Of a stretch of 64,000 nt of DNA, positions 11,601-23,600 are shown piece after piece (the stretch's first letter is position 1; every line of letters starts with the position of its first letter). A program made the translations under genes and the position numbers. The stretch is from Rostratula benghalensis (taxonomy: Eukaryota > Chordata > Aves > Charadriiformes > Rostratulidae): assembly GCA_013399305.1 (NCBI GenBank), contig VXAI01000096.1, positions 2,751,928 through 2,815,927 of the forward strand. Reading direction: 5' to 3'. A model generated the notes under the pieces. It did not search any database, had not been told where the DNA came from, and worked only from the letters and a program-made list of their open reading frames with translations.

Positions 11601-14600
11601 TCTCTGGACCTGCTCCAGCAGCTCAATGTCTTTTTTGTGGTAAGGGGTCCAAAGTGAAGTGCAGTTGGAAGTGAAGTCAGGGGTAAGGAGTTCTTGAGTT
11701 GACTTTCCCTCTAGAGAAAAATGTAGATTCTTCCTTAAGTGCCACTGTTCAAAACATTTTACATGGGGGCTGGGGGGAGGAATAAGAACTATTTAGAACA
11801 CTTCAACTGTTGCAGAGTAGGTTGCAGCCCCAGAAGAATATCATTGCTTGCTGAGTCACTGCAGAGGTGCTTATTTGGCCTGGTTGCACTTGCCTCTCTC
11901 CCCACGTGTCAATACATACAAACAAATAGTCTTGATCAGCAGAAGTTGTTTATGATACATGGGATACAATTATTACAGTGTCCCTACTGACAAAGGGAGG
12001 TTATCATCCCTTCAGCTGTTGGTACTTTCTCTCTTTTGGTGTAAACCAGCTTTTACTTCTGAGACCTCAATAAAACAGAATAAACTGGAAAAAAAAAAAA
12101 AAAAAAAAAGAAAGGGGGCTTTGGTGTGTCCTGTGGTCAGTGTGGCCCAATCAGGGCACACAACAGAGGGGGTGCCATCAGCAATGGGCTATTGTTTTGG
12201 CATATTGAGAAAGGAGGAGATTGTGACCCAGGAAGCTGAGTCATAGCAGTTTTGTAGACAGTGAGAGTCTGTTATGGAAAATTCCAGGGCTGAGTTACTG
12301 GAGCAAAAGTGGAAGGAAATACTGTCTGGTTTCTGAACAATTTTGTCTCCTTCCCCATTATTATGAATTACTTATTGTTTGTAATTGATGTTTGTAGAGG
12401 ACATCGTTTTCAGAACAGCAGAGGCTACCCAGCTCCCCCCTCAGGTCCTGGCTGAGGAAGTGATCTGCCTCGATAGTACCAGCAGTGGCAGTGAAGATGA
12501 TGCTAAAGGGAAAAATAGTATTAAAGATGGTAAGTGACCAATTGCCTCAGCCTGGTCTTCTCACAATATGCCGTTTATTTAGCCACAAGCCTCCTGTTTT
12601 CACCTCATCAGAGGCTCCAGTAGTGAATAACATCAGGGTTTTTTTAGGCCTGTTGGTTTCCAAATATATGGCCAGTTCTGACCTTTGAGTCCTAAACTGC
12701 CCTATCAGACACTCTTCCAAACTTATGTTTATTTCTACTTTATCAATGCACTTAGTTTTGCTCAGTGCTCTGCTGAAAAATGCTTGTATGAGACATGGCA
12801 TCATTTGCTGTGTATCTAAAGAAGTATCTAAATACTCAGATCTGCAACTGAAAGTGGCTTTTGTGTCCCTTGTCCCAAATGGATCTAATCTGACTCCTTC
12901 ATACCTTTCCAGTAGAGTACTTCTGCCTGATTTCATTGGTGGTCCTTAGAGACCGTATCAACAAATAAAATGCTTGTCTGCATTTGGGAATTAAGAGACC
13001 ACGTGGAGAAAAACGTAAAACAGTTACAGAAACTGTCTCTGTTCTGTTTGGGTCAGCCCAAATTAACTTTCTCTGAAACACAGGGAAACTCAGGGTAATT
13101 CATGCTTTTAGAAGCTGATTTGAATGGCCTGATGAGTGCCTGTATTGTGCCTGCTTATTCAGAATAGGTCATTAGGCCTGGAATTGCAAAAGGTGGTAGC
13201 CTTGTTTCCCTAATATGATTTTTTTTTTTATCAAGTCTGACATCGAATTTACTTTTGCCCTCACTCTTTCCTGTTTTGGTTACTTTACAGAAGTGATTGA
13301 GCTGAGTTCAGGAGAGGACGATGCCCTCCAAATTGTGGACAGCAGTGACTCTGGCAATGAAGGGGAGGATGATGGCAGTGAAGAGAGCAGTGGCTCTCAC
13401 GTGAATGATGCCTTAAATCAGTCAGATGCTCTGGGGCAAGTCATTGTTAACATCAATCATCCACCAAACGAGGAGGACATTTTCCTGGCTCCCCAGCTTG
13501 CACATGCAGTAAAACCTCATCAGGTAGGCTTTACTAGCCTTGGAAATGCAATGGGTTCAGGCAAGCCTGCCCTGTAAGCTCAGCTGAACTTTTTTTGGTG
13601 AGCCCTGTGGCAGTCTGGTCGTGGTGGTGGCTGTTGCGGATGCTCAGAATGACAAGGACAAATTAAAGGAAGGCCAGGGCTATAATATAACTTTGGCTAT
13701 TGTTATCATCAGACCTTTTTATATTCAGATGAACATTTAAAAAATAAAATTATAAATAAACTAATCAACCCTAATTCAGATTCTCTGGTTGCAAATGACT
13801 TTTGAATTATTGTTATATTCTCAGGAAGTTTTAGGTGTATCTAAAACTTCCTGAGCCTTTCCTAGATGAGAGTACTGTAGTGAACTTCTGAAACATCCCC
13901 TTTATGTGTCTTTTGACATATGGCTATATGACTTAAGAGTCGTTTCAATGTGGTGTTGGGAGATTTGCTGTAGGGGAGGAATTTGTAGAGTAGGGCTGAT
14001 GGTTGGACTTGATGATCCCAAGGGTCTCTTCCAACCTGAATGATTCTATGTTTTTATTTTCACAGTTTATGTGATCCTAATGTGCATTTCACTCTGTAAA
14101 TACATACCCATCTTGGTTTTTTTTTTTTTCCTTCCACTATTCCAATACCTTTTCTACTTTTTTCTCTAGATTGGTGGGATCCGATTCCTGTATGACAACT
14201 TGGTCGAGTCCTTGGAGAGATTCAAAACCAGCAGTGGGTTTGGGTGTATTTTAGCACATAGCATGGGCCTGGGCAAGACCATACAGGTCATCTCTTTCTT
14301 GGATGTACTTTTTCGGCACACGGAGGCAAAGACTGTTCTTGCCATCGTACCTGTAAGTAGCTGTGTGAAGGGCTGGCTGAGGGGCTTCCTTGCACTACTT
14401 CTTTCTTTGCATGGAAATGATTGAATGTTTCACATCATGCTCTATCATACCCTTGCTCTTCTTCTCCCTCTTTCATTCCCTGTGTCCCTGATTTTGCATG
14501 CTGTGGTCTTCTGTCTGGGCACAGCTGAGTGTCACTCCCTGTTCTCATTTTTGCTCTTAAAATCCAAAGTGACTCAATTTTGAGTTTTTAATCCTTCCAC

Positions 14601-17600
14601 GGCAAACTTTTTCAGGTGAATACGCTACAAAACTGGCTAGCAGAATTCAACATGTGGCTCCCAGCACCTGAAAACCTTCCTGCTGATTATAACTCCAAAG
14701 AGGTCCAGCCACGCACCTTCAAAGTCCATATCCTGAATGATGAACACAAGTAGGTGCTGATAAAAGCCCTTGTGAGCTCTTGGGCTGTGTCTTATGGAAC
14801 TGTTATCAGAATTGTTGCAGATTGTTTAATTTGAGCTACTTTTGTACACTTAACTCCCAGCTCTTTCCTGCTCTGCATTGTTATGGATGTCATCTTGAAG
14901 GGAGGATTTTGGTACCTGTGAGAGATCTACTGGTTAATTTCATTCAATATTTATATCTTATACTTCCTTCTCACACTGCTGATATGCCTTTCTGTTCTTC
15001 CATGTATTCTGAGATCAGGAACTCAGTTTCAGAGACAGAGCTACTTTTGCAGAGAGGAGCAGAAGGGCTATGGTTTGTTTCTGGTGGTACTAGAACCTGT
15101 CAGAGTCCTGGGATTCCAAGTGTCTCTTGCATTTTAAATGTGGGTTAGTTTGTTTTGTTTTGTTTTGTTTTCCTTCCCAGAGGCTTTTCACACACCTAGG
15201 GATTCCTCCACCTGACACTGTGACTTTCCATGAATTTTGTTGTCTTTGATGGATTCTAGCAAGTTATACAAAGCCTCCTTGTCCAGAAAGGAGAGATCAG
15301 TGATTGCATTTACAGCGTGGTTTGGAGTGTATTCTTGGTTCTCTCCTTCATTTTGGGTCATTTTTCTTGCATGGATCAGGACAGGGTAGTGATTCTAGGG
15401 AATCCTTAGTTCATCAGCTGTGTTCATAGACTTCTCTGTTGAGGTCTTTGCCTTCTGGGTGTAATGTACTTTGAATACTTTGATGGTGCTCCAGCCATGT
15501 GTTTGCTTTTGGATGGGATCTGGTGGTCTACTTTGATGCAAAAAAGTGCTTTAATTTAATTGAACAGCTCTTTTTTTCTCATCAGACTCCAATCCAGTTC
15601 TTCGAATTGAAACTGGAGATAAAGCTTTCGGTTTATTTCTTTATTTATTCTTCTTATTTATTTATTTCTGTTTTGCAGGACAACAGCTGCACGTGCAAAG
15701 GTGGTGAATGACTGGGTGATAGAAGGTGGTGTGCTCCTGATGGGATATGAGATGTACCGTCTCCTCTCACTGAAGAAGTCCTTTGCCACTGGCCGGAAGA
15801 AGAAAACAAAGAAACAAGCTGGCCCTGTCATCATTGACTTGGATGAAGAAGACCGGCAGCAAGAGCTTCTGAAAGGTGGGAGGCCAGTCCTCAAGAGAGA
15901 GTGTCAACCTGTTGTCCCACTGTCTCTCAACTCTGGCAGCAGCAGAGGGCAACAACCCATAACTTGCTTTTAGCATCCCTGATCAGACTTTGCTGGGCAG
16001 GATTGTGTCTGGAAACAGAAGGTTGCTGAGCTTTGCTTGAGTCTTTCATTTCTTGCAATAGCTACAAGTGAGTGTGGAAGTCAGTGCACTGAACTCGGGG
16101 ATTTCTCTGTGTGAGATTTGCCAGTCTGGTCTGATGCAAGACACCCAACTTGATGCAGTGTGGGTTACTGGGCACAAAGCAAGGGACAGTCAGGTCTGGC
16201 TGTTACCACATTATGCTAAATTGGAGCTAGTGGCTAGTCACATTTTATTTCCTGAAGCAGCCTTGCTGTCTGCCACCCATGAATACTCCTTTATTTGTCT
16301 TTCAGAACGTATCTCACACCAGGACACAGAACTACCTTTCTACTGTGAGCATATAAAACCAGAACTTTGTCTTCTTCATCTCTAACTAACACTTCATGTT
16401 CCTTGTCCTCAGGGATCGAGAAAGCTTTGTCTCGCCCTGGCCCAGATGTGGTTATCTGTGACGAGGGACACCGGATAAAGAACTGCCACGCCAGCACTTC
16501 GCAGGCCCTGAAGAACATCCGCTCCCGCCGGCGGGTGGTGCTGACTGGCTACCCGCTCCAGAACAACCTCATTGAGTATTGGTGCATGGTGGACTTTGTC
16601 CGACCTGACTTTCTAGGCTCACGGCAGGAATTCAGCAATATGTTTGAGCGCCCTATCCTGAACGGGCAGTGTATCGACAGTACCCCTCAAGATGTCCGTC
16701 TCATGAGGTATCGCAGTCATGTCCTGCATAGCCTGCTGGAAGGCTTTGTGCAGCGGTGAGTCCACAAGTTCTTAACGATATGGTCCGTGCAACCAGCTCC
16801 TTCATCCCAAATTAACCTGGTTTTTTGCTGAGTTTATGCAGTACAGCTAATCATGCTGCCTCATAGAATCATTGAGGTTGGAAAAGACCCTTAAGACTGA
16901 GTCCAACCATTAACCTAACCCTACCGAGTCCACCACTAAATCACGTCCCTAAGCACCACATCTACATGTCTTCTAAATACCTCCAGGAATGGTGACTCAA
17001 CCACTTCCCTAGACAACCAGAATGCTGTTGGCCTTGGCCACTTGGGCACACTGTCAGCTCATATTCAGTAGCTGTCGACCAGCACCCCCAGGTCCTTTTC
17101 TGACGGGCAGCTCTTCAGCCACTCTGCCACAAGCCTGTAGCATTGCATGGGGTTGTGACCCGAGTGATGGATCCAGCACTTGGCCATATTGAACCTCACA
17201 CCATTGACCTCGGCCCATTGATCCAGCTTCTTAGGCTTGAGTTTTAAATGGGTACCTCGTCTGTCTTTGTACGTGGCAAGATCTTGCCACAAACAGAGAA
17301 AACCACAGAGGAGATTCTTAGGTTAGCAGCTCCATATTTCTCTCTGAATCTCTGTCTTCTTCAATCTGTCAGTTGCAAAGTGATCCTTATGACTCTGTTT
17401 TGCCTCGGGCATAGAATTAAAGTTGGTTTGCTTTGGTACCGCGGACTTTGACAATGGAGAACAACACATCTAACTGCACCAGAGTGACTCAGGTTTATTT
17501 TGATGTCTTACAGTGCACATTCGAATCAATGATTTTCTGACATCATCTGCCCGAGGATCTGAAAGCATTTCACAAACCCTCAGTTATAAAAAGTGACTAC

Positions 17601-20600
17601 TCTGGAAATAAATCAGCTTTTTTTTTCTCACATGAGGGTTCTAAGATGCTGGACCATTGATTTGGCTGGAGTGTCTTAGTCATTGGTAGAGCTAAAAAGA
17701 GACCTTAGGTCTTATTTCTGGTTTTCAAATTCCATGGAAAACAGGACTGACTTCACCCTCTTACCCCTGTGACCTGTGCTACAAGATTGTAACATCTGAC
17801 ATCTCTGTAAGTGTGCTTGTAGTTGGCATTTGGCTGCAGGGAGAGGATCTTGGGAGTGTCATGCGTTAGAGAAGCGTGCAACTAGAGGTCTTTCTCCCTG
17901 CAGCCAGGTGGGCAAGAAGTCAAAATCTCACCCTACAGGCAGCCACAGAGAGGTCAGATTGGGAAATTCCATTCCCTCTGTTTTAACTCCCTCTCTTTTT
18001 TTCCTCCACAGGCGAGGCCACAATGTGCTGAAGGTTCAGCTCCCGTCTAAGGAGGAACACGTCATTTTGGTACGTCTTTCCAAGATCCAGAGAGCCCTTT
18101 ACACGGAGTTCATGAACCGGTTCCGAGACGCAGGCAACAGCGGCTGGCTGGGGCTGAACCCACTCAAGGCTTTCTGTGTCTGTTGTAAGGTAAGTTTTGG
18201 CAGGAGCTGCAAAGAGATATTCTAGTGTCTAAAGGAAAGGAGTATGAGTGAAAACAGGAGGTAAGTGTGGTTGGCCAGGTGCATCTTCTCTCCCCAGAGT
18301 GCCCTGCAGAATTTCTATCCCCGCTTCCAGAACAGGGGTGCAGGGATATTAAATGTCTTGTTGAAATTTGCATGGGAAAGATGCAGCCATCAGCTGAGAT
18401 GATACTGGGCTGATACCTTTTACCACTTACCTGCTGCAACGTGAACAAGCAGCTTCCTCTGTGTTTGTGCTGTGTGGGTGCATAGTGGCCTTCTGTTTTG
18501 TTCTCAAGGAAAGAATTTGGCAGTTGTACAGTCAGGAGAGCCTTAGTTAGGAGTGTTTGTACCTTGTGTCATGGCAGAGTCGTGTCTTCTGTTTTCAGTA
18601 CCTTAGTGCAGTCAGACTGGCTTTCTCTGCGGTGCCTTATGCTTCCACGGGCAGATGGTGATGAGATGATCGAAGCGTTACTTCTTTCCTTTGAAAAGCT
18701 GTGGGGAATTTCAGTCCACCCTCGTTGGCAGGCAGCAGGCCAGTGTAGGCCTAACCACTTTCTTTTTGTACTTCTTCAGATCTGGAACCATCCAGACGTG
18801 TTGTATGAAGCTCTGCAAAAGGAGAATCTGGCAAACGAGCAGGATTTGGATGTGGATGACCTTGGCACAGCAAGTACTAATTCCCGCTGCCAGCCTCAGG
18901 GAATTAAAGTCAAAACAGAGAGTAATGCTATGGCATCACCAGTTGGAGATGCTACCAATAGCAAGTTCCTCCAGAGTGTTGGCTTCAACCCCTTTCAGGA
19001 GAGAGCAAATCAGGTCGTTACTTATGAGTGGGTGAGTACCACTGCTTGTGGAAAACTGCTTGTTTGCAGAGTTACAATACAAATAGACTAGATGCTTACT
19101 CTGAAATACTGCACTCTTTTTGTTAGGGCAGTTTTCCCAACTATGGCAAAGAAAAGACTCTTCTGTTTAAGAGCTGGAGATTTCTCATGCATTTTCTGTG
19201 CCACAGATCATCTTGATAAGCATGTCTGCCTGGCACTAGGTAGGGATCTTGGTACTCTTGTGAGGTTGGAGTGCAGACAGCTGTCTTTTTTTACCATTCC
19301 TTTTCATCTGACCAAGACATCTATGGGTGTCGTTAGTCTAAGAAAGGTGTTAGGGTGAAATTTAATCTAGATAAGATGGTGGTAAATCTAGTGGGCTGGA
19401 GGAGAGGTCTTGAGATAGAGTAATGAGTCATGAGAGGTTAAGAGGGTGCTCACTCATCCATGCTTCAAGAAGTTTGTCATTTCAAGCTTCTGGAATGGGA
19501 GGCAGCAGGAGTAGTTGGGAGTAACATTGTCACCTGGACCCAGTTGAATGTATGTAACTTGTCTGCAATGACTTCTTTCTCTCACCTTGAGGCAGGATTG
19601 TTGATCTAAACAGACAGTGAGCAGCTCCACCTGTAACAGTCTCTCATTTCTTGGTAGGCCAAAGACATCTTGTGCGATTATCAGACGGGGGTCTTGGAGA
19701 ACTCACCCAAGATGGTGTTACTGTTCCACCTAATTGAAGAAAGTGTGAAGCTTGGAGACAAGATCTTGGTCTTCAGGTAAGCAAAGTATCAACAGCTGAT
19801 CTTAAAGTCACTAAATGCTGGAGCAGTTAAACCCCTCCTGGTACTAGGAGGTTGTTACATGGAGTGGTGTGGCAGTTCCCCTTTTCTCCTTTGTTGTGTT
19901 AGATTCTGGTTTTCCTCCATGGATTTTATGCTTCTGCCACTATCAAGTTTACTAGTGGAGAGGTGTGCTGCCACAAACGGGGTTTGACAACTATCAGTGT
20001 TGTCGTGGTTGAGGGAGTGTTCTGATACTCCACTTCTGCTGCTGTGGGGGCTTTCTCCTTACCAGAGATTTCGGTTTTGCAGCCAGAGCTTGTCCACGTT
20101 ATCTGTCATTGAAGAGTTTTTGGCAAAGAGACCAATGCCAAGTCCTCCAGGCTCAGATGGAGGAGTTCACAACTGGGTCCGAAACATCAACTATTACAGT
20201 GAGTGCAGCCAATCCTCTTCTCTTTTGGTGTGACACTGCTTGATCCTCTATGATGTGCTAATTCCTGAAAGTCACCCACCATCTTCTTGTAGTTGTCCCT
20301 CTTCTGAAACATTCTTCTGATGCTGTCTCATTCAGATTGTTCTTACTTTACTTGCTTGGAGATACAGTGGCAATTTGATAGCAGTATTTCTAAATCCTCT
20401 TTTTGACATCTTAGTCAGAAGATGTCAGACATCTCTAATGTCTCACTTTGACACGAGTGCTTTTTTAAGTTGTTGTTTGGCTATTTTCTAGATCTTGCTT
20501 CCCAAACCAGAATCACACTGGAATGCCTTCACTAGCTTGGTGCTGTGAAGTCCTTCTCCCTTCTTCCCCAGCTTTAAATCTTAACAATCCTAGCATGGAT

Positions 20601-23600
20601 TGTTGCTTTCTGTAGCTACTTTTACGGGGCAGGACTGAGAGGAGAGGTGGATATGGTGTTCCTGATTTTTGCAGAGCTTCCAGAAGCAAGCTGTTGACCA
20701 AGAACAGAGACTTGATACCCCCCTGCACTCCTTTAGATGTGTGCTCTATGTGCTCAGTTCCAGGCTATGGGGTTTTGTCAAAGGCTTTCAAAAATTTTGC
20801 TTTCTCTTGGTTCCTCAAGCTTCCAGCATGCGTGAGGCCTTTGTGCCTGCTGCTCTTGCTTGCTCTGTGTCTTGCCTATATGGAGCCCAGCAGGTGTTGT
20901 AGCACTACCAGAGTCTGCCTGGCCAAGGTTGAGTGGTGTTTTGTTTGATCTTTCAGTTGTACAGATCCCACCCTGGCTGGCTGCATTGCACCTGCCTGGC
21001 TGGGCAAATCAGAGGTACAGGGTGATCCGGTTGAGGTTCCTGGAGTGCATGACTTAAGGAAGACAGACAGGTTGGGAACCAGTGCCAAGCCTCAGTGCTC
21101 ATGAAGTGGTTTTGTTCTGATGGGATTCCCCCGAACATACAAGAGCTTTTAAATGTGTCCTTAATTTCCTTTTCAGGACTAGATGGCAGCACTTCTGCCT
21201 CGGAAAGGGAACGGCTGATTAACCAGTTCAATGACCCCAGCAACGCCTCTGTTTGGCTCTTCCTTTTGTCCACACGGTAAGTTGGCTGGAGCAGGAGGGC
21301 ACACTGGAGGTCTAGTGCTGATGCTCTGTGTGTATATGGGTTTTCAGCTCCTAACTGTCTTCATAGTGTGCTCTCAAGACACTATGGGATGACAGTGCCA
21401 TCTGCTTCTTAATCCCCCGGGGGTGTAGCTTTTTAGCCTTAGTGCACTGCAACAACTTATCAAGGGCCTTGAAAACCAAGCATGGCTTTGAAGTTGCCTG
21501 TATGGCTGGCGGGAACTTTGCACAGGCACCTCATGGACTCTGATGGCTGTCCCTGCCTAGAAACTGTGAAAACTGGCCAAGGCACCAATTTGAAATTTGC
21601 CTTTACTTTTCAGTGCTGGGTGTTTGGGTGTCAACCTCATTGGAGCAAACAGAGTGGTGGTGTTTGATGCTTCTTGGAACCCATGCCATGATGCCCAGGC
21701 TGTGTGCCGAGTCTACCGCTACGGGCAGAGGAAGCCATGCCACATTTACAGACTGGTTTCTGACTACACCCTTGAGAAGAAGATCTATGACCGTCAGATC
21801 TCCAAGCAGGGCATGTCAGGTGAGGGTGGATATGGGGCCCTGCTCCTGTCTTTTGCTCCTTTTGGCTCCTTCAAGTCCTGTTTCTGTGGATTTCATGACT
21901 TCTATTTTTTTTAAGGCTGAAAATCAGCCAAAAAAATGACAGCCATGTTACCCTAGGGCTATGTTTGAAGTTTATGAGTTGATGGTAACATGAGACCCTC
22001 TCAGAAATGCAAGGCAGAGCAGTATGCTCCTGTAGCAGGGTTGTGCTACCAGTCCAATGCACAGCCATTTATCTTCCATGCTGCTCTCCTACAATTTATG
22101 GTTACTATGAGAGACTAGGGGTTTGGGGCATGGTCATCTTGTTTTCCTCTGTAAATAGATCTGTACCTCCATTTTTTCCATCAGAGAGATAATAGCCAAA
22201 TTAAAAAAGAAAAAAAAAAAAAAAAAGCATACATATATATTGAGACCTTTGACTTACAGTGCTTACTTAGGAGCCAAGAACAATGAATTTATCCCATTCT
22301 GACCTGTCCTTGTACCAAAATTATCTCTTGTGCTGGCTTGTTCCAGCTGTCGAGCTGCTCTTGCAGAGCATGCAGCTGAGGGTTGTGGTGACCCAGAAAG
22401 AGTTCTGCTGCCTGTGTCCTTCTTTGTCTTGAAACCCAACTCCAGAGGCAGCAGCCCAGTATGCTGTCCTGCACTTGAGGTGGACTCTCTTGGCAGCTGG
22501 CTGAACTCCCAGTAGAGTCCTGGGTATAGATGTTTTCTCCATGTGCTCCCATGTGTCCTGTATGCAGGAAAGGAAATCTTCCAGGCTCTTGTAAGAAAGG
22601 GACTGTGGCTGCTTTTCTGAGGTTTTGACTCAGAGTTCTGTACATTTCAGCACCTGGATATTAACTTGAGCCTTTTTGGTGGGGTTTGTGGAAGCCCACA
22701 TACTGATGTGCCTGCAGTTCTGTTCCAGGACTTGTATGTTTTCAGCCTTGCTGATGGGACACCATCCATAATTAGCTTCATGTTCCTGCATGCCAGGAGC
22801 TCAGTGACCTGCACTGCATTGCTGTGCAGTCTGGAGCATAAGGCATTTGTCGGCCTGACTTGGTCAAACAGGCTTATCTCCGAACACGGCTGATGGTTTT
22901 TCTCCCTGCCCTGACATTTACAAAAGGCTTCTGAGGATCATGCAGATTGCAAGGAAGGAGCTTTGTTAGGACAGAAGTCTAGGAAGGGCAGCAGTACTTC
23001 TCTCTTCCCTTCTCTGCTCACTCCCTTCCCTCCCTTTTTCAGATCGGGTGGTGGATGATCTGAACCCAGTGCTGAACTTCACCCGACGGGAGGTGGAGAA
23101 CCTGCTGCATTTTGTGGAAGAAGAATCTGACCCTGCTCAGCTCTCCCTCAATCCAAGCAAGATGAAGGAGTCTGTTCTACAATTAGCCTGTCTCAAGTAT
23201 CCTCACCTCATCACCAAGGTAAGACCAACCTGCTTCCTTGCTGGCACAGCACTGCACAGGCAGGAGCAGATCTAGAGGAGACTGTGTGATGCGGACGTGG
23301 TGGCAAGAAGGACACATCTGTGTGCTGGTGGGAGTAGGTAAAAATTCGTCTAGAGAGGGCCCTAAGAGGCCTGCCCTTCCCTGCAATATTGTCTACACAT
23401 TTAGAGCCACGTCTCTCCTAGACAGGTTGTAGGGCACCCCTTTCTTCAACTTGGTGCTGGGTGGGAAAGTGGCAGTGGCATATCCCAGCTTGCTGCCCGC
23501 TGTCTTCCTGGGGTGGCTTTAAAACAAAGCTGGGACACCTAGCACTTGCCTGTGTTGTGAAGAGTTTCACTGGTAGGGTGGTACTGCAGAGCAGACCTGT

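Noticed and set aside
16460..16570. DEGH and TGYPLQNN as signs of a dead ATPase
   Set aside because: The catalytic Glu is retained, and both variants are, as I recall, normal for ARIP4 in mammals.
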